A stretch of DNA of 64,000 bases from Raineya sp. (lineage in GTDB: Bacteria; Bacteroidota; Bacteroidia; Cytophagales; Thermonemataceae), in assembly GCA_025454915.1 (NCBI GenBank), contig JALONN010000012.1:186001-250000 (forward strand), written 5' to 3'. Positions 8,753 to 18,264 of this stretch are shown in pieces. Below the pieces are notes generated by a model that ran no database searches, was not told the origin of the DNA, and saw nothing but the letters and a program-made list of their open reading frames with translations. The position numbers were made by a program, and so were the translations under genes. The first letter of the stretch is position 1, and each line of letters begins with the position of its first letter.

Positions 8753-10696
8753 ATGAAACAAAAAAATTACACAAGTCTTATGCTACTCCTATGCTTATGG
8801 GTATTAGGTGTGGGGAATGTAAAAGGGCAGACAGAGCAGTTCAATTTTAGTGGAGCATTGAATGCAAACGGCTGGACTAGTCATAGTGCAAGTACAACAT
8901 TTGGACAATTAACAACATCCACTGGTAGTCTTTCGTATGCGGGTATGCCTGCTTCTGTTGGTAACAGGGTCACTACTGTAGCAGGTAATGCAGAAGATGT
9001 AAATAAAGCTACAAGTACACCTTTCACAGGATTTGTTTGTGCATCATTGTTAATAAATGTTACTAATACTACTGGATTAACTACAACAGGAGACTATTTC
9101 TTTTCATTTGGACAGACCAATGGGGCTTCTGTAACAGTTTTACCAGGAAGAATTTATATAAGAGGAACAAGTGCAACTACCTTTCAGTTAGGAACTGTTA
9201 ATCAGTCAGGAACAGGAAGTACACCATCTTATATTACAACAGGTCCAAAAGGAACATTAAATACAGGAACTACTTATTTAGTAGTTGTTAGATACAATAT
9301 ATCAACAAATACATCTAGTTTATGGGTAGATCCCGTTATTAATGGCACAGAACCCACAGCAGATTTAATAAATAATACTGGGGCTAATACTGCTACAGAA
9401 GTAAGGAGTATTTGTATTAGACAGGGGGGGACTGCAACAGTAGGAACAGGAAACGTTGAAATAGACGAAATAAGAGTAGGGGCTAACTTTACAGATGTTG
9501 TTCCTTTTGTTGCCGCTACACCCACTATTACTTTGGGTTCTACAAGTTTAACAGGTTTTACAACAACTGTAGGAACACCTTCAACAACACAACAATATGG
9601 AGTATCTGGTGCAAATTTAACAGGAGATATTACAATTACAGCTCCAGCAGGTTTCGAAATTAAAAGAAGCGTTGATCCCACATATTCATCTACAGTTACT
9701 CTTACACCTTCAAGTGGGACTGTAAGCTTAACAGCTATTGATGTTCGCTTAACAGGAGCAAGTGTTGGTACACCTAGTGGAAATATTACACATACCTCTA
9801 CGGGTGCTACTCAGCAAGATGTTGCTGTAAGTGGTACTGTAAATGCACCCCCAGCTACACTTACAGTAAATCCTACAAGTTTGAGTGGCTTTACTACAGT
9901 AACAGGTACAGCATCAGCAGAGCAATCTTATACTTTGAGTGGAGCTAACCTAACAGGCTTCCCAGCTAATATAGCAGTAACAGCCCCTACAGGTTATGAA
10001 GTATCTTTAACATCAGGTTCTGGATTTGCTGGTTCTGTGAATGTACCTTATACAAGTGCAACCCTTTCAAACACAAGTATTTTTGTAGGTACTGTTAATC
10101 CATTAACCCCCACCTTAAATGTAAACCCCACATCTCTTTCAGGTTTTACAACAATTACAGGTACAGCATCAACAGAGCAATCTTATACTTTGAGTGGGAC
10201 AAATCTGACAGGTTTCCCAGCTAATATAACAGTAACAGCCCCTACAGGTTATGAAGTATCTTTAACATCAGGTTCTGGATTTGCTGGTTCTGTGAATGTA
10301 CCTTATACAAGTGCAACCCTTTCAAATACAAGCATTTTTGTAAGAATAGCAGCTAGTGCAGGTGTTGGTACACCAAGTGGAAACATCACCAATGTAGGTG
10401 GTGGAGCAACTACTCAAAATGTTGCTGTAAGTGGTACTGTTAATCCTGTTCCTACGCCAATACTCACTGTAAATCCTACCTCACTTTCAGGTTTTACAAC
10501 TACAGCAGGTACAGCTTCTGCAAATCAGTCTTATACATTAAGTGGAACAGATTTAACAGGTTTCCCAGCTAATATAGCAGTAACAGCCCCCACAGGTTAT
10601 GAAGTATCTTTAACATCAGGTTCTGGATTTGCTGGTTCTGTGAATGTACCTTATACAAGTGCAACCCTTTCAAACACAAGTATTTTTGTATGTTAA
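8753..10696 (+). CDS. Secreted repeat protein, N-terminal part (frame broken at about 10690)
   Basis: This 647-codon frame carries a signal peptide (residues 1-26, ending NVKGQ), a beta-rich lectin-like region (about 27-245) and four Ig-like repeats from about residue 258. The last three repeats (about 9856-10090, 10111-10343 and 10461-10690) are nearly identical in DNA. The frame ends abruptly with 'SIFVC-stop' at the edge of the third copy. The other two copies show what is missing: copy 1 reads GTAGGTACTGTTAATCC where this one reads GTATGTTAATCC, a loss of 5 bases that shifts the frame. The frame entered continues as the C-terminal part (next entry) and carries the T9SS signal. So this is one gene of about 1,090 codons, broken either in the cell or by a sequence-assembly error in the repeats. 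No T9SS sorting domain is present in this part alone. Confidence 0.85.
   Translation: MKQKNYTSLMLLLCLWVLGVGNVKGQTEQFNFSGALNANGWTSHSASTTFGQLTTSTGSLSYAGMPASVGNRVTTVAGNAEDVNKATSTPFTGFVCASLLINVTNTTGLTTTGDYFFSFGQTNGASVTVLPGRIYIRGTSATTFQLGTVNQSGTGSTPSYITTGPKGTLNTGTTYLVVVRYNISTNTSSLWVDPVINGTEPTADLINNTGANTATEVRSICIRQGGTATVGTGNVEIDEIRVGANFTDVVPFVAATPTITLGSTSLTGFTTTVGTPSTTQQYGVSGANLTGDITITAPAGFEIKRSVDPTYSSTVTLTPSSGTVSLTAIDVRLTGASVGTPSGNITHTSTGATQQDVAVSGTVNAPPATLTVNPTSLSGFTTVTGTASAEQSYTLSGANLTGFPANIAVTAPTGYEVSLTSGSGFAGSVNVPYTSATLSNTSIFVGTVNPLTPTLNVNPTSLSGFTTITGTASTEQSYTLSGTNLTGFPANITVTAPTGYEVSLTSGSGFAGSVNVPYTSATLSNTSIFVRIAASAGVGTPSGNITNVGGGATTQNVAVSGTVNPVPTPILTVNPTSLSGFTTTAGTASANQSYTLSGTDLTGFPANIAVTAPTGYEVSLTSGSGFAGSVNVPYTSATLSNTSIFVC
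9526..10690 (+). repeat. Tandem Ig-like repeat array
   Basis: Four in-frame units. The first (about 9526-9855) is diverged. Units 2, 3 and 4 share an almost identical core of about 130 bases encoding 'GFPANIAVTAPTGYEVSLTS' and then 'YTSATLSNTSIFV' (cores near 9958-10087, 10209-10342 and 10558-10690). Only the second of these three keeps a further 30 codons ('RIAASAGVGTPSGNIT...' to 'NVAVS') after 'SIFV'. The other two lack them, and both lose them from exactly the same left edge. The pattern points to repeat-mediated deletion or assembly collapse. Confidence 0.85.
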
Positions 10697-12017
10697 TCCT
10701 GCTCCAACAGTAGTTCCTATTGCAAATATTCGTAATGCTATAGATGGCAACGGTGCACAAGTTGCCCCTTATGCTACTGGTACCAATGTTTTAATTCAAG
10801 GACAAATTTATGGTGTGAATAGAAATATTGATGCTACAGTTGCAAATGGAACAAAGCAAAAATTTGAATTTACAGTTATAGATAATAGTACTGGTAGAAA
10901 TGGTATTGTAATTCGTTCAACTGGAACAGTAGATATTGCTCCTGTTGATTTATTAGAAGGAAATAATATTACTGTAGCTGGCACAGTAAGCCAATTTAAT
11001 GGTTTGACACAAATTACAGCTACTTCTGTAACAAGAAATAGTACAGGAAATGCTCGTAAAACACCTGTAAATGCTACTGTTATTGCAGAAAATGAAGAAT
11101 CTCAATTAATAAGACTTACAGGTGTAACTGTAACAACATGGCCATCTACATGGACAGGTTCTGGACAAAATGCTAATATTACTGTTGGTGCTAATACTTA
11201 TACACTTCGTATTACGTCAGCAAGTGAACTTTGGAACAAAACTGTTGTAGATGTATTTGGTAGTGGAGCTGCTTTACCTGTAAATAATGTAACCATGGTA
11301 GGTTTGGGTGGACAATTTGATAATGCTTCTCCTTTCGATAGTGGTTATCAGTTATTTGTAACTAAAATTTCTGATGTAACTATTCCTCCTCCAATTATTC
11401 CTGCAATTAGTACAAATGCTCCAAGCACAGGACTAGATTTTGGAAGTGTTACTAAAAATGAAGTTTCAGCTTCTCAGACATATAAACTAATAGGTAAAGA
11501 TTTACCTACAACAGGTTCTAACCTAAATGTAGTAGTAACTACTCCTAATAATTTCCAAGTATCTAAGAATAATACAGATTTCTTCTCTACAATTTCTTTT
11601 ACAAATGCAGAGATAAATAATGCAGGAACAACAGGCTTGGATGTATATGTTCGCTTTGCTCCAACATCTGATATTGATGGTGCAAAAGGAGGAGATATTA
11701 CACATGCCGTTCCAGCTCTTGTACCAACGCTTAATACAAATGTTGCTGTAAAAGGAATCCAAGTAGCTCCATTAAGTATAGCAGAGGAACTGGCAAGTCA
11801 GGTAAATATTTATCCTAATCCTGCAAATGGAACTACTATAAAGATTGATGCTCCTCAAAACTTTTCAGTAGAGATGTTAGATATTACAGGAAGAAAGGTA
11901 GCGGAATTTAATAGTTCAGCACCTAAGTTATCTGAAAACTTACCAAATGGTCTGTATTTCTTGCAATTTAGTAATGGAACTACTAAGTTTGTGAAACGTT
12001 TGATGATACAAAAATAA
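10644..12017 (+). CDS. Secreted repeat protein, C-terminal part with OB-like domain and T9SS sorting domain
   Basis: This frame opens inside the last repeat at an ATG (10644), but only the sequence after about 10690 is meaningful ('VNPAPTVVPIANIRNAID...'). Before that it is the wrong frame of the repeat. It encodes an OB-fold-like domain (about 10710-11370; 'FEFTVIDNSTGRNGIVI', 'TVSQFNGLTQI') similar in style to the N-terminus of the next gene, then an Ig-like domain (about 11400-11755) and a T9SS type A sorting domain ('IYPNPANGTTIKI' to 'KRLMIQK'). There is no signal peptide, so it cannot be an independent secreted protein. It is best read with 8753-10696 as one gene interrupted by a 5-base loss. 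Family and function of the joined protein are otherwise unknown. Confidence 0.85.
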   Translation: MYLIQVQPFQTQVFLYVNPAPTVVPIANIRNAIDGNGAQVAPYATGTNVLIQGQIYGVNRNIDATVANGTKQKFEFTVIDNSTGRNGIVIRSTGTVDIAPVDLLEGNNITVAGTVSQFNGLTQITATSVTRNSTGNARKTPVNATVIAENEESQLIRLTGVTVTTWPSTWTGSGQNANITVGANTYTLRITSASELWNKTVVDVFGSGAALPVNNVTMVGLGGQFDNASPFDSGYQLFVTKISDVTIPPPIIPAISTNAPSTGLDFGSVTKNEVSASQTYKLIGKDLPTTGSNLNVVVTTPNNFQVSKNNTDFFSTISFTNAEINNAGTTGLDVYVRFAPTSDIDGAKGGDITHAVPALVPTLNTNVAVKGIQVAPLSIAEELASQVNIYPNPANGTTIKIDAPQNFSVEMLDITGRKVAEFNSSAPKLSENLPNGLYFLQFSNGTTKFVKRLMIQK

Positions 12018-12024
12018 AAACCTA

Positions 12025-12063
12025 CATCAGTATAGAAGAATCAAAAAATCTTCTATACTGATG
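12025..12063 (+). terminator. 15-bp hairpin after the repeat-protein gene
   Basis: Perfect inverted repeat CATCAGTATAGAAGA (12025-12039) / TCTTCTATACTGATG (12049-12063) with a nine-base loop, 8 bases after the stop codon. No T run follows it. The outer arms match those of the hairpin at 1318-1354. Confidence 0.6.
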
Positions 12064-12086
12064 ATTATAAAGTTAACAAATTCAAT

Positions 12087-14483
12087 ATGAAAAAAATATA
12101 CTTTTTTTTATTCTTTCTCATTGTAGGAAAGACTTTGGCTCAAGTAGAGCCCATAGGAACAGCAAGGGTAAAACTTGATGGTAGTGTAGTTACAGTAACA
12201 GGTATTGTAACAAATGATGCAACTTTTGACAATCGAAACAGAGTTAGATCTTTTCAAGATGCAACAGGGGGATTAGGAATTTTTGCACAAAATTCACCAT
12301 CAGCTCCTGTACTTCAAGCTCTCAAACAAGGTGATAGTATTGTAGTTACAGGGACATTAAGTCAATTTTTTAATTTAAAACAACTCGTTGAGCCTTTAAC
12401 AATTACTGTTATTAGTTCTAATAAGCCATTACCAGCACCTAAAATTACTACCATTGCAGAATTACAAAATCCTGCTGTGGCTGAAGCTTTAGAAAGTATG
12501 TTAGTGAAAATAGAAGATGTTAATATTGATACAGGAGATGCAATTTTTGGAAGCGGTACAGGAGGAAGAAATTATGATATTGATGACCCTAAAAGTCCTG
12601 TAAGTGGTAATTGCTTTCCACTATCTCCTGATTGTACTACAGGACCTGTTATTCGTGTAACGCCAGGCAATCCTTTGGTTGGTACTGATATTCCTAAAGG
12701 AACAGTAACAGTAATTGGGAATTTAGAGCAAAATTCAACTACATACAGAATTGTATTGAGAGGTAGGGCAGATATAGTGTTAGGTTTAGTGATAGAAAAC
12801 GTATTGCAAGAATCTATTAAATTAAATTCATTCAAATTAACATTTACAACCAATCAAAGAGCTAAAACTCGTGTACGTTGGGGAAGCATTTTCTTAGTAG
12901 ATGTTAGTACTACTGACCCCACAAACTATGTAGCAAATTACGATACTACTTTTGTAGGTGAAATTAATATCACAGACTTAAACACAAAACATGAAGTCAA
13001 CATTACAGGCTTGAACGAAGCTTCATTATATTTTGTAGAAGTATTTTGTCAAAATGCAGAAGGAAATAAAAATACAATACTCACAGATGTTTATACTACA
13101 GCATCCCAATCAACAGGAGATATTAAAATATTTTTTAATAGAAGCGTAGATGCATCTTTCTCTCGTAATGGAGCAGTTCCTTTTGTTACTAATGATATGG
13201 CTCAAGTAATAGCAGATTATATCAATAAAGCTCAAACTTCTGTGGATGTATCTATCTATAATGCCAATGCTGCTGGAGCTGCTAAAATAGCAACAGCTTT
13301 GAACAATGCACAAATAAGAGGTGTACAAGTAAGATATATTTTTGGTGGCGAATCAGCAAATACAGCAAATACTTTGATACCTACTATTTTGAAAATGCGT
13401 GATAGAAATACTACTGGTGATGCTGCATTACAAAGAACAGGGACAGGTAACCATAATAAATTTATTATAATTGACCCTAATAGCACATTGAATTCTTATG
13501 TAATAACGGGTTCTGGAAACTATACTGATAATAACTTATTTACAGACCCTAATAACTTTTTAGTGATTCAAGACCAAGCTCTTGCTCGTGCTTACAGAGT
13601 AGAGTTTGATGAAATGTGGGGGGAAGGTCCTGTAAGTTTAGCAAATCCTGATCGTCAGAAAAAATCTCGTTTGGGAGCTCAGAAAATTAAGAATACACCT
13701 TCTAAATTTGTAATTGGAGATAGAGTAGTTGAATTGGCATTTTCACCAAGTGATAAAACAACCAATGCTATTCGTAAAGCTATTTATAGTGCAGACAACG
13801 ATGTACGTTTTGGTTTACTTTTAATTACTTCTGATGATTTACGTACACCTTTAGATTCTATGCAAAATGTAGGATGGGATGTAAAAGGTTTGATTGATGA
13901 TGAAAATGCTGTTTCTGAAACATCACCATTAGTACAAGGAAGTGATTTTGTTTGGTTAAGAGATAAAGGTGTGAATGTAAATGCTTATGTAAGCTCTACA
14001 AGCCAATTGCACCATAAATATGTAGTAATTGATGCTGTACGCACAAATTCTGACCCTTTGGTAGTTACAGGTTCTCATAACTGGTCATCTGGAGCTGAAA
14101 CATCAAATGATGAAAATACATTAATCATCCATGATGCTAAAATTGCTAACATGTATCGTCAGGAGTTTGGACAACGTTGGTTTGAAGCAACAGGAATCAG
14201 AGATGCTTATGTACTTGCTTTAGATGAACCTACAAACGAAAAGAGTGCTGTTATTTATCCTAACCCTTCACAAGGCAAGTTTAAAATACAGTTTGATAGA
14301 ACCATAAGTTCAGAAATGAATGTGAAAATTATTGATTTACAAGGTAAACTCATACAAAACCAAACAGTTACTATGGATGGTTCAGAACTTGAAATGAATA
14401 CTAATTTGCTTAAAGGTATGTATATTTTACAAATTGGTATAGGCGAAAAAACATTTACTCGTAAAATGGTGGTTACCAAATAA
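12087..14483 (+). CDS. T9SS-exported phospholipase-D-type (HKD) protein with OB-like domains
   Basis: A 798-residue secreted protein. The signal peptide (1-18) ends KTLAQ. Two OB-like segments occupy about 20-108 and 110-235 ('VTVTGIVTNDATF', 'VTGTLSQFFNLKQL'), then a fibronectin-III-like domain (about 240-345). Two PLD half-sites follow: H456-N-K458 with D463 and 'GSGNYTDNN', and H642-H-K644 with D649 and 'GSHNWSSGAETSNDEN'. Both HxK(x4)D sites look intact, so the usual phosphodiesterase active site can form. A T9SS type A sorting domain ends the protein ('IYPNPSQGKFKIQF' to 'RKMVVTK'). Known relatives with this architecture act as nucleases or phospholipases; the OB-like domains beside it favour a nuclease here (inference). 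It lies 69 bases after the preceding cargo gene and 21 before a lipoprotein gene. Confidence 0.85.
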   Translation: MKKIYFFLFFLIVGKTLAQVEPIGTARVKLDGSVVTVTGIVTNDATFDNRNRVRSFQDATGGLGIFAQNSPSAPVLQALKQGDSIVVTGTLSQFFNLKQLVEPLTITVISSNKPLPAPKITTIAELQNPAVAEALESMLVKIEDVNIDTGDAIFGSGTGGRNYDIDDPKSPVSGNCFPLSPDCTTGPVIRVTPGNPLVGTDIPKGTVTVIGNLEQNSTTYRIVLRGRADIVLGLVIENVLQESIKLNSFKLTFTTNQRAKTRVRWGSIFLVDVSTTDPTNYVANYDTTFVGEINITDLNTKHEVNITGLNEASLYFVEVFCQNAEGNKNTILTDVYTTASQSTGDIKIFFNRSVDASFSRNGAVPFVTNDMAQVIADYINKAQTSVDVSIYNANAAGAAKIATALNNAQIRGVQVRYIFGGESANTANTLIPTILKMRDRNTTGDAALQRTGTGNHNKFIIIDPNSTLNSYVITGSGNYTDNNLFTDPNNFLVIQDQALARAYRVEFDEMWGEGPVSLANPDRQKKSRLGAQKIKNTPSKFVIGDRVVELAFSPSDKTTNAIRKAIYSADNDVRFGLLLITSDDLRTPLDSMQNVGWDVKGLIDDENAVSETSPLVQGSDFVWLRDKGVNVNAYVSSTSQLHHKYVVIDAVRTNSDPLVVTGSHNWSSGAETSNDENTLIIHDAKIANMYRQEFGQRWFEATGIRDAYVLALDEPTNEKSAVIYPNPSQGKFKIQFDRTISSEMNVKIIDLQGKLIQNQTVTMDGSELEMNTNLLKGMYILQIGIGEKTFTRKMVVTK

Positions 14484-14504
14484 TTTAAAAAAGTATTTAA
14501 AGAT

Positions 14505-14930
14505 ATGAAAAGAAGTTTTATATATTTGTTTTTTATAGCTCTGATGGCTATTTCTTGTAAAGAGGCAAAAGTTGTAGAGCCATTGACACTGTCAGAGACT
14601 ATCCAAAAAATGTGGAGAATTAAAAGTGTGCAAGTTACCGAAAACGGCTTACCTGCTGATGATATAACAATTTACAATGGCTTCACGATGGAATTTGTAG
14701 GAGAAAAATATTATGTGAGCAATGGCAATGATGCTTTCCCTAACCCTCAAGGGCTTTGGGGATTTAATGACCCCAATTTAACTTCTATTGAATTTGATGG
14801 AGGTATCATTGCAACTGTAACAAAATTCAATGCAAGTGAACTTAATTTTACATTTACTCGTAAAGGTAGTACTGTAAATGGAAGGATACCTGACAGAATA
14901 TTTACATTTGAATTAGTGGCTTTTAAATAA
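14505..14930 (+). CDS. Small lipoprotein of unknown function
   Basis: A 141-residue exported lipoprotein: the signal sequence ends LMAISC with the lipobox cysteine at C18. After it come 'MWRIKSVQVTENGLPADDI', an aromatic segment 'YYVSNGNDAFPNPQGLWGF', and a beta-rich end. The pattern of a short beta-barrel-like domain suggests a lipocalin-like or DUF-type stress lipoprotein, but I do not recognise the family. It starts 21 bases after the PLD-type gene and may be cotranscribed with it. Confidence 0.7.
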   Translation: MKRSFIYLFFIALMAISCKEAKVVEPLTLSETIQKMWRIKSVQVTENGLPADDITIYNGFTMEFVGEKYYVSNGNDAFPNPQGLWGFNDPNLTSIEFDGGIIATVTKFNASELNFTFTRKGSTVNGRIPDRIFTFELVAFK

Positions 14931-15061
14931 AAGGAAACATAGGTTTTTGGCTAAAAAACAAAATTTTTTTCTGAAAAAATTATGATTGTTTTTAGAAAAT
15001 ATTTTATATTGCACTAATTATTGAGACTTCTCTATTTAAAATTTTAAAAAAAAGTAACGTT

Positions 15062-15496
15062 ATGAAAAACACGAAAATTTTACTATTCCTAATGCTTCTT
15101 GGTGTTGTCTTTTCTACTGGTTGTAAGAAAAAGAAAGAAAGTGACAAACCTGCTGGTGTGAAAGGTAATTGGAAAATTACTTCCATTACTAATAGTGCTG
15201 GTCAGACACCTGCCAATCTATCTACTTTGATAGAAGGAACTTCTGCTATTGGTGATGTAAGCTACGATTTTAAAAATAATTCTGGTACAGTTGTAGAAAG
15301 TGGTACTTATGTGTATGATGCTACTGCAAATACTTTGAGTGTTACTCCTTCTGGAACATCGGTATTTACAAATGCTGCTACTGCTTATACATTCAAAAGC
15401 ACACTTACACCTACAACACTTCAATTAGTTGTAAATATTGCTGCTGCTGGCAAACCAGAAAATAACCTTACTATCAATCTTACAAAACAACAATAA
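15062..15496 (+). CDS. Lipocalin-like lipoprotein
   Basis: A 144-residue lipoprotein with lipobox 'GVVFSTGC' (C21) followed by a Lys-rich tether ('KKKKESDKPAG'). The mature part opens with 'VKGNWKITSITNSAGQTP', the typical beginning of the small Bacteroidota lipocalin-like domain (DUF4923/5004-type), and continues as a beta-rich 110-residue barrel. It is placed on the membrane, probably facing the periplasm or cell surface. Its ligand is unknown. A strong terminator follows at 15514-15549. A 131-base AT-rich gap separates it from the previous lipoprotein. Confidence 0.75.
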   Translation: MKNTKILLFLMLLGVVFSTGCKKKKESDKPAGVKGNWKITSITNSAGQTPANLSTLIEGTSAIGDVSYDFKNNSGTVVESGTYVYDATANTLSVTPSGTSVFTNAATAYTFKSTLTPTTLQLVVNIAAAGKPENNLTINLTKQQ

Positions 15497-15513
15497 GATA
15501 TTGATAATCAAAT

Positions 15514-15549
15514 AAAAAAGGCAGAATTTTTAAAAATTCTGCCTTTTTT
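15514..15549 (+). terminator. Terminator after the lipocalin-like gene
   Basis: Inverted repeat AAAAAAGGCAGAATTTTT / AAAAATTCTGCCTTTTTT directly after the lipoprotein gene. A classic stem with A-run upstream and T-run downstream. Confidence 0.9.
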
Positions 15550-15798
15550 ATTTTCTCAGATTCTACATAGAAAAATTAGAATCTTGAAAATGAGTTTCAT
15601 AAAAAAAAACACAAGAAAAAACCTTACATTAGGAAACCTTTTTTCAAAAAAAACCATTATTTTTGATAACTACATTCCCTAAAATTACGTAATCATCACT
15701 GACACTATTATATAGAAATCATTATATCCATTACTCGAAATGTATATAATGAGAGGTTAATTATTGTTTTTTGGTTTCACTATAAAATATTAAAATTC
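15550..15798. other. AT-rich intergenic leader of nrdA
   Basis: About 250 bases with no coding potential. It should hold the nrdA promoter, but no exact TAnnTTTG element is found at a useful distance. Two loosely similar AT-rich blocks (near 15702 and 15736) look faintly like NrdR boxes but do not match the consensus well. Nothing else is seen. Confidence 0.4.
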
Positions 15799-18171
15799 GT
15801 GCTTGTACAAAAAAGAGATGGTCGTCTAGAGTCAGTAAAATTTGACAAGATTACTGCTCGTATCGAGAAATTGTGTTATGGCTTAAACATGAAGTATGTA
15901 GAGCCAGTGGAAATCGCCAAGCGTGTTATCAATGGAATTTATGACAAAATTCCTACAACTGTTTTAGACGAACTAGCAGCTCAAACGGCAGCTTCTCTCA
16001 CAACAGTTCATCCAGATTATGCAATATTGGCTGCAAGAATAGCAATATCTAATTTGCATAAAGAGACAAGTAAGTCCTTTTCAAATACAATGAAAAGACT
16101 TTATGAGTACATTGATCCAAAAACAGGGGAGAATGCAGGTCTGATAGCTAAAGATGTATATGAAGTTATCAGAAAAAATGCTGCTCTTTTGGATTCATCC
16201 ATTATTTACGATAGAGATTATCAGTATGATTATTTCGGCTTCAAGACTTTGGATAGGTCATACCTTCTACGAACAGATGGTAAGGTAGCTGAACGCCCCC
16301 AACATATGTTGATGCGTGTGGCTGTGGGTATTCATAAAGATGATATTGATGCAGCAATAGAAACTTATAACCTACTATCAGAAAAGTGGTTTACACATGC
16401 AACACCCACACTATTCAATGCAGGTACGCCTAAACCACAATTATCTTCATGTTTTTTACTTACCATGAAAGGTGATTCTATTGATGGAATCTATGATACA
16501 TTGAAACAGTGTGCCAAAATATCTCAATCGGCAGGAGGAATAGGTTTGGCAATCCATAATATCAGAGCAACAGGCTCTTATATTAAGGGTACCAATGGGT
16601 ATTCCAATGGAATTATCCCAATGCTAAAAGTATTTAATGATACAGCTCGTTATATTGACCAAGGAGGAGGAAAACGTAAAGGAGCTTTTGCAATTTATTT
16701 AGAGCCTTGGCATGCTGATGTAATGGACTTTTTACAACTGCGTAAAAATCATGGTGCAGAAGAGTTAAGAGCTAGAGATTTATTTTATGCTCTATGGATT
16801 TCAGACTTGTTTATGAAACGTGTAGAAGCAAATGAAACATGGTCTTTATTCTGTCCGAATGAGGCACCAGGACTTTCTGATTGTTATGGAGATGAATTTG
16901 AAAGATTATATGAAAAATATGAGTCTGAAGGAAAAGCAAGAAAAGTTGTAAAAGCTCAAGATTTATGGTTCGAAATTCTTGAATCTCAGATAGAAACAGG
17001 AAATCCTTATATATTATTTAAGGATGCAGCTAATAAAAAATCAAATCAGAAAAATTTAGGTACAATCAAGTCATCTAACTTATGTACTGAAATTATGGAA
17101 TATACTTCTGCTGATGAAGTAGCAGTATGTAATTTGGCATCTTTGGCTTTACCTAAATATATTAATAATGGTAAGTTTGACCATCAGCGTTTGTATGAAG
17201 TAACAAAAGTTGTTACTAAAAACCTCAATAAAATAATAGACATTAACTATTACCCTGTACCTGAAGCTGAACGTAGCAACAAACGTCATCGCCCAATAGG
17301 TATAGGTGTACAAGGCTTGGCAGACGTATTTATTATGCTTCGTATGCCTTTTGATTCAGAAGAGGCAAGAGGACTAAATAAAGATATTTTTGAGACAATT
17401 TATTATGCTTCTATGGAAGCTTCTATGGAAATAGCTAAAGAAAAAGGAGCATACGAAACTTATCAGGGTTCGCCTATTTCACAAGGTATTTTCCAGTTTG
17501 ATATGTGGGGAGTACAACCTTCTTCAGGTCGTTGGGATTGGGAAACTTTGAGAGCTAAAATTTTAGAGCATGGTGTAAGAAACTCTTTATTACTTGCTCC
17601 TATGCCAACAGCTTCAACATCTCAGATATTGGGTAATAATGAGTGTTTCGAGCCATATACAAGCAATATGTACACTCGTAGAGTACTTTCAGGAGAGTTT
17701 GTAGTTGTAAACAAGCATCTTCTAAACGATTTGATTGAGCTTGGTTTGTGGAATGAGAACATGAAAAATAAACTACAAGCTGCTGATGGCTCTGTGCAGA
17801 ATATCAAAGAAATTCCTGATAATATCAAGGAAATTTATAAAACAGCTTGGGAATTGAAGCAAAAGTCTATTTTAGAGATGGCAGCTGATAGAGGAGCATT
17901 TATTTGTCAGAGTCAGAGCTTAAATGTTTTTGTGACAGAACCTAATTTTGGTAAACTGACTTCTATGCACTTTTATGCATGGAAACTGGGACTTAAAACT
18001 GGTATGTATTATTTACGTACACAAGCAGCTAGTAGTGCTATTAAATTTACTGTGGATACTAATGTACTGCAACAACAAAATACACAAGAGTTGGTATCAG
18101 TAGAGCAAAAACAAAAAGACATGATGTGTTCTTTGGATGATCCAGATAGTTGTGAGGCTTGTGGTAGCTAA
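15799..18171 (+). CDS. nrdA: Ribonucleoside-diphosphate reductase, alpha subunit (class Ia)
   Basis: A 790-residue cytoplasmic enzyme subunit that reduces ribonucleoside diphosphates to deoxyribonucleotides. It starts at a GTG (15799), which gives the expected ATP-cone N-terminus '[20 protein letters not shown]'; no ATG fits better. The active-site cluster reads 'NLCTE' with N427, C429 and E431. The redox pair is C218 ('PQLSSCFLL') and C444 ('[10 protein letters not shown]'). The radical-transfer tyrosines lie in 'YTSNMYTRR'. The C-terminus carries the shuttle motif C785-E-A-C788 that hands electrons from thioredoxin or glutaredoxin. All expected motifs are present. The beta subunit gene nrdB is not adjacent, so the two subunits are encoded apart. 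A strong terminator follows at 18216-18252. Confidence 0.95.
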   Translation: MLVQKRDGRLESVKFDKITARIEKLCYGLNMKYVEPVEIAKRVINGIYDKIPTTVLDELAAQTAASLTTVHPDYAILAARIAISNLHKETSKSFSNTMKRLYEYIDPKTGENAGLIAKDVYEVIRKNAALLDSSIIYDRDYQYDYFGFKTLDRSYLLRTDGKVAERPQHMLMRVAVGIHKDDIDAAIETYNLLSEKWFTHATPTLFNAGTPKPQLSSCFLLTMKGDSIDGIYDTLKQCAKISQSAGGIGLAIHNIRATGSYIKGTNGYSNGIIPMLKVFNDTARYIDQGGGKRKGAFAIYLEPWHADVMDFLQLRKNHGAEELRARDLFYALWISDLFMKRVEANETWSLFCPNEAPGLSDCYGDEFERLYEKYESEGKARKVVKAQDLWFEILESQIETGNPYILFKDAANKKSNQKNLGTIKSSNLCTEIMEYTSADEVAVCNLASLALPKYINNGKFDHQRLYEVTKVVTKNLNKIIDINYYPVPEAERSNKRHRPIGIGVQGLADVFIMLRMPFDSEEARGLNKDIFETIYYASMEASMEIAKEKGAYETYQGSPISQGIFQFDMWGVQPSSGRWDWETLRAKILEHGVRNSLLLAPMPTASTSQILGNNECFEPYTSNMYTRRVLSGEFVVVNKHLLNDLIELGLWNENMKNKLQAADGSVQNIKEIPDNIKEIYKTAWELKQKSILEMAADRGAFICQSQSLNVFVTEPNFGKLTSMHFYAWKLGLKTGMYYLRTQAASSAIKFTVDTNVLQQQNTQELVSVEQKQKDMMCSLDDPDSCEACGS

Positions 18172-18215
18172 CATAGTATACATAAATTAAGTATAAAGTA
18201 TTTAGGAAATAGACA

Positions 18216-18252
18216 TTGAGGTTTGTGCATGCACAAACCTCAAGTTTTTATT
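18216..18252 (+). terminator. Terminator of nrdA
   Basis: Perfect 13-base inverted repeat TTGAGGTTTGTGC / GCACAAACCTCAA with a two-base loop, then GTTTTTATTT. An open frame for the next gene runs back into this stem, which argues that the next gene starts at 18265, not upstream. Confidence 0.85.
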
Positions 18253-18264
18253 TACCAAAAGATT

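Noticed and set aside
9274-9681. 135-codon minus-strand ORF inside the repeat protein gene
   Set aside because: Low-complexity antisense of Thr/Val-rich repeats; no promoter or family support.
9526-10690. Repeat array as CRISPR or mobile element
   Set aside because: The repeats are in frame, about 250-350 bases long and protein-coding; there are no spacers and no transposase.
15702-15760. Two AT-rich blocks resembling NrdR boxes upstream of nrdA
   Set aside because: They differ from the NrdR consensus in several positions and in arm symmetry, so the resemblance is not strong enough to call.
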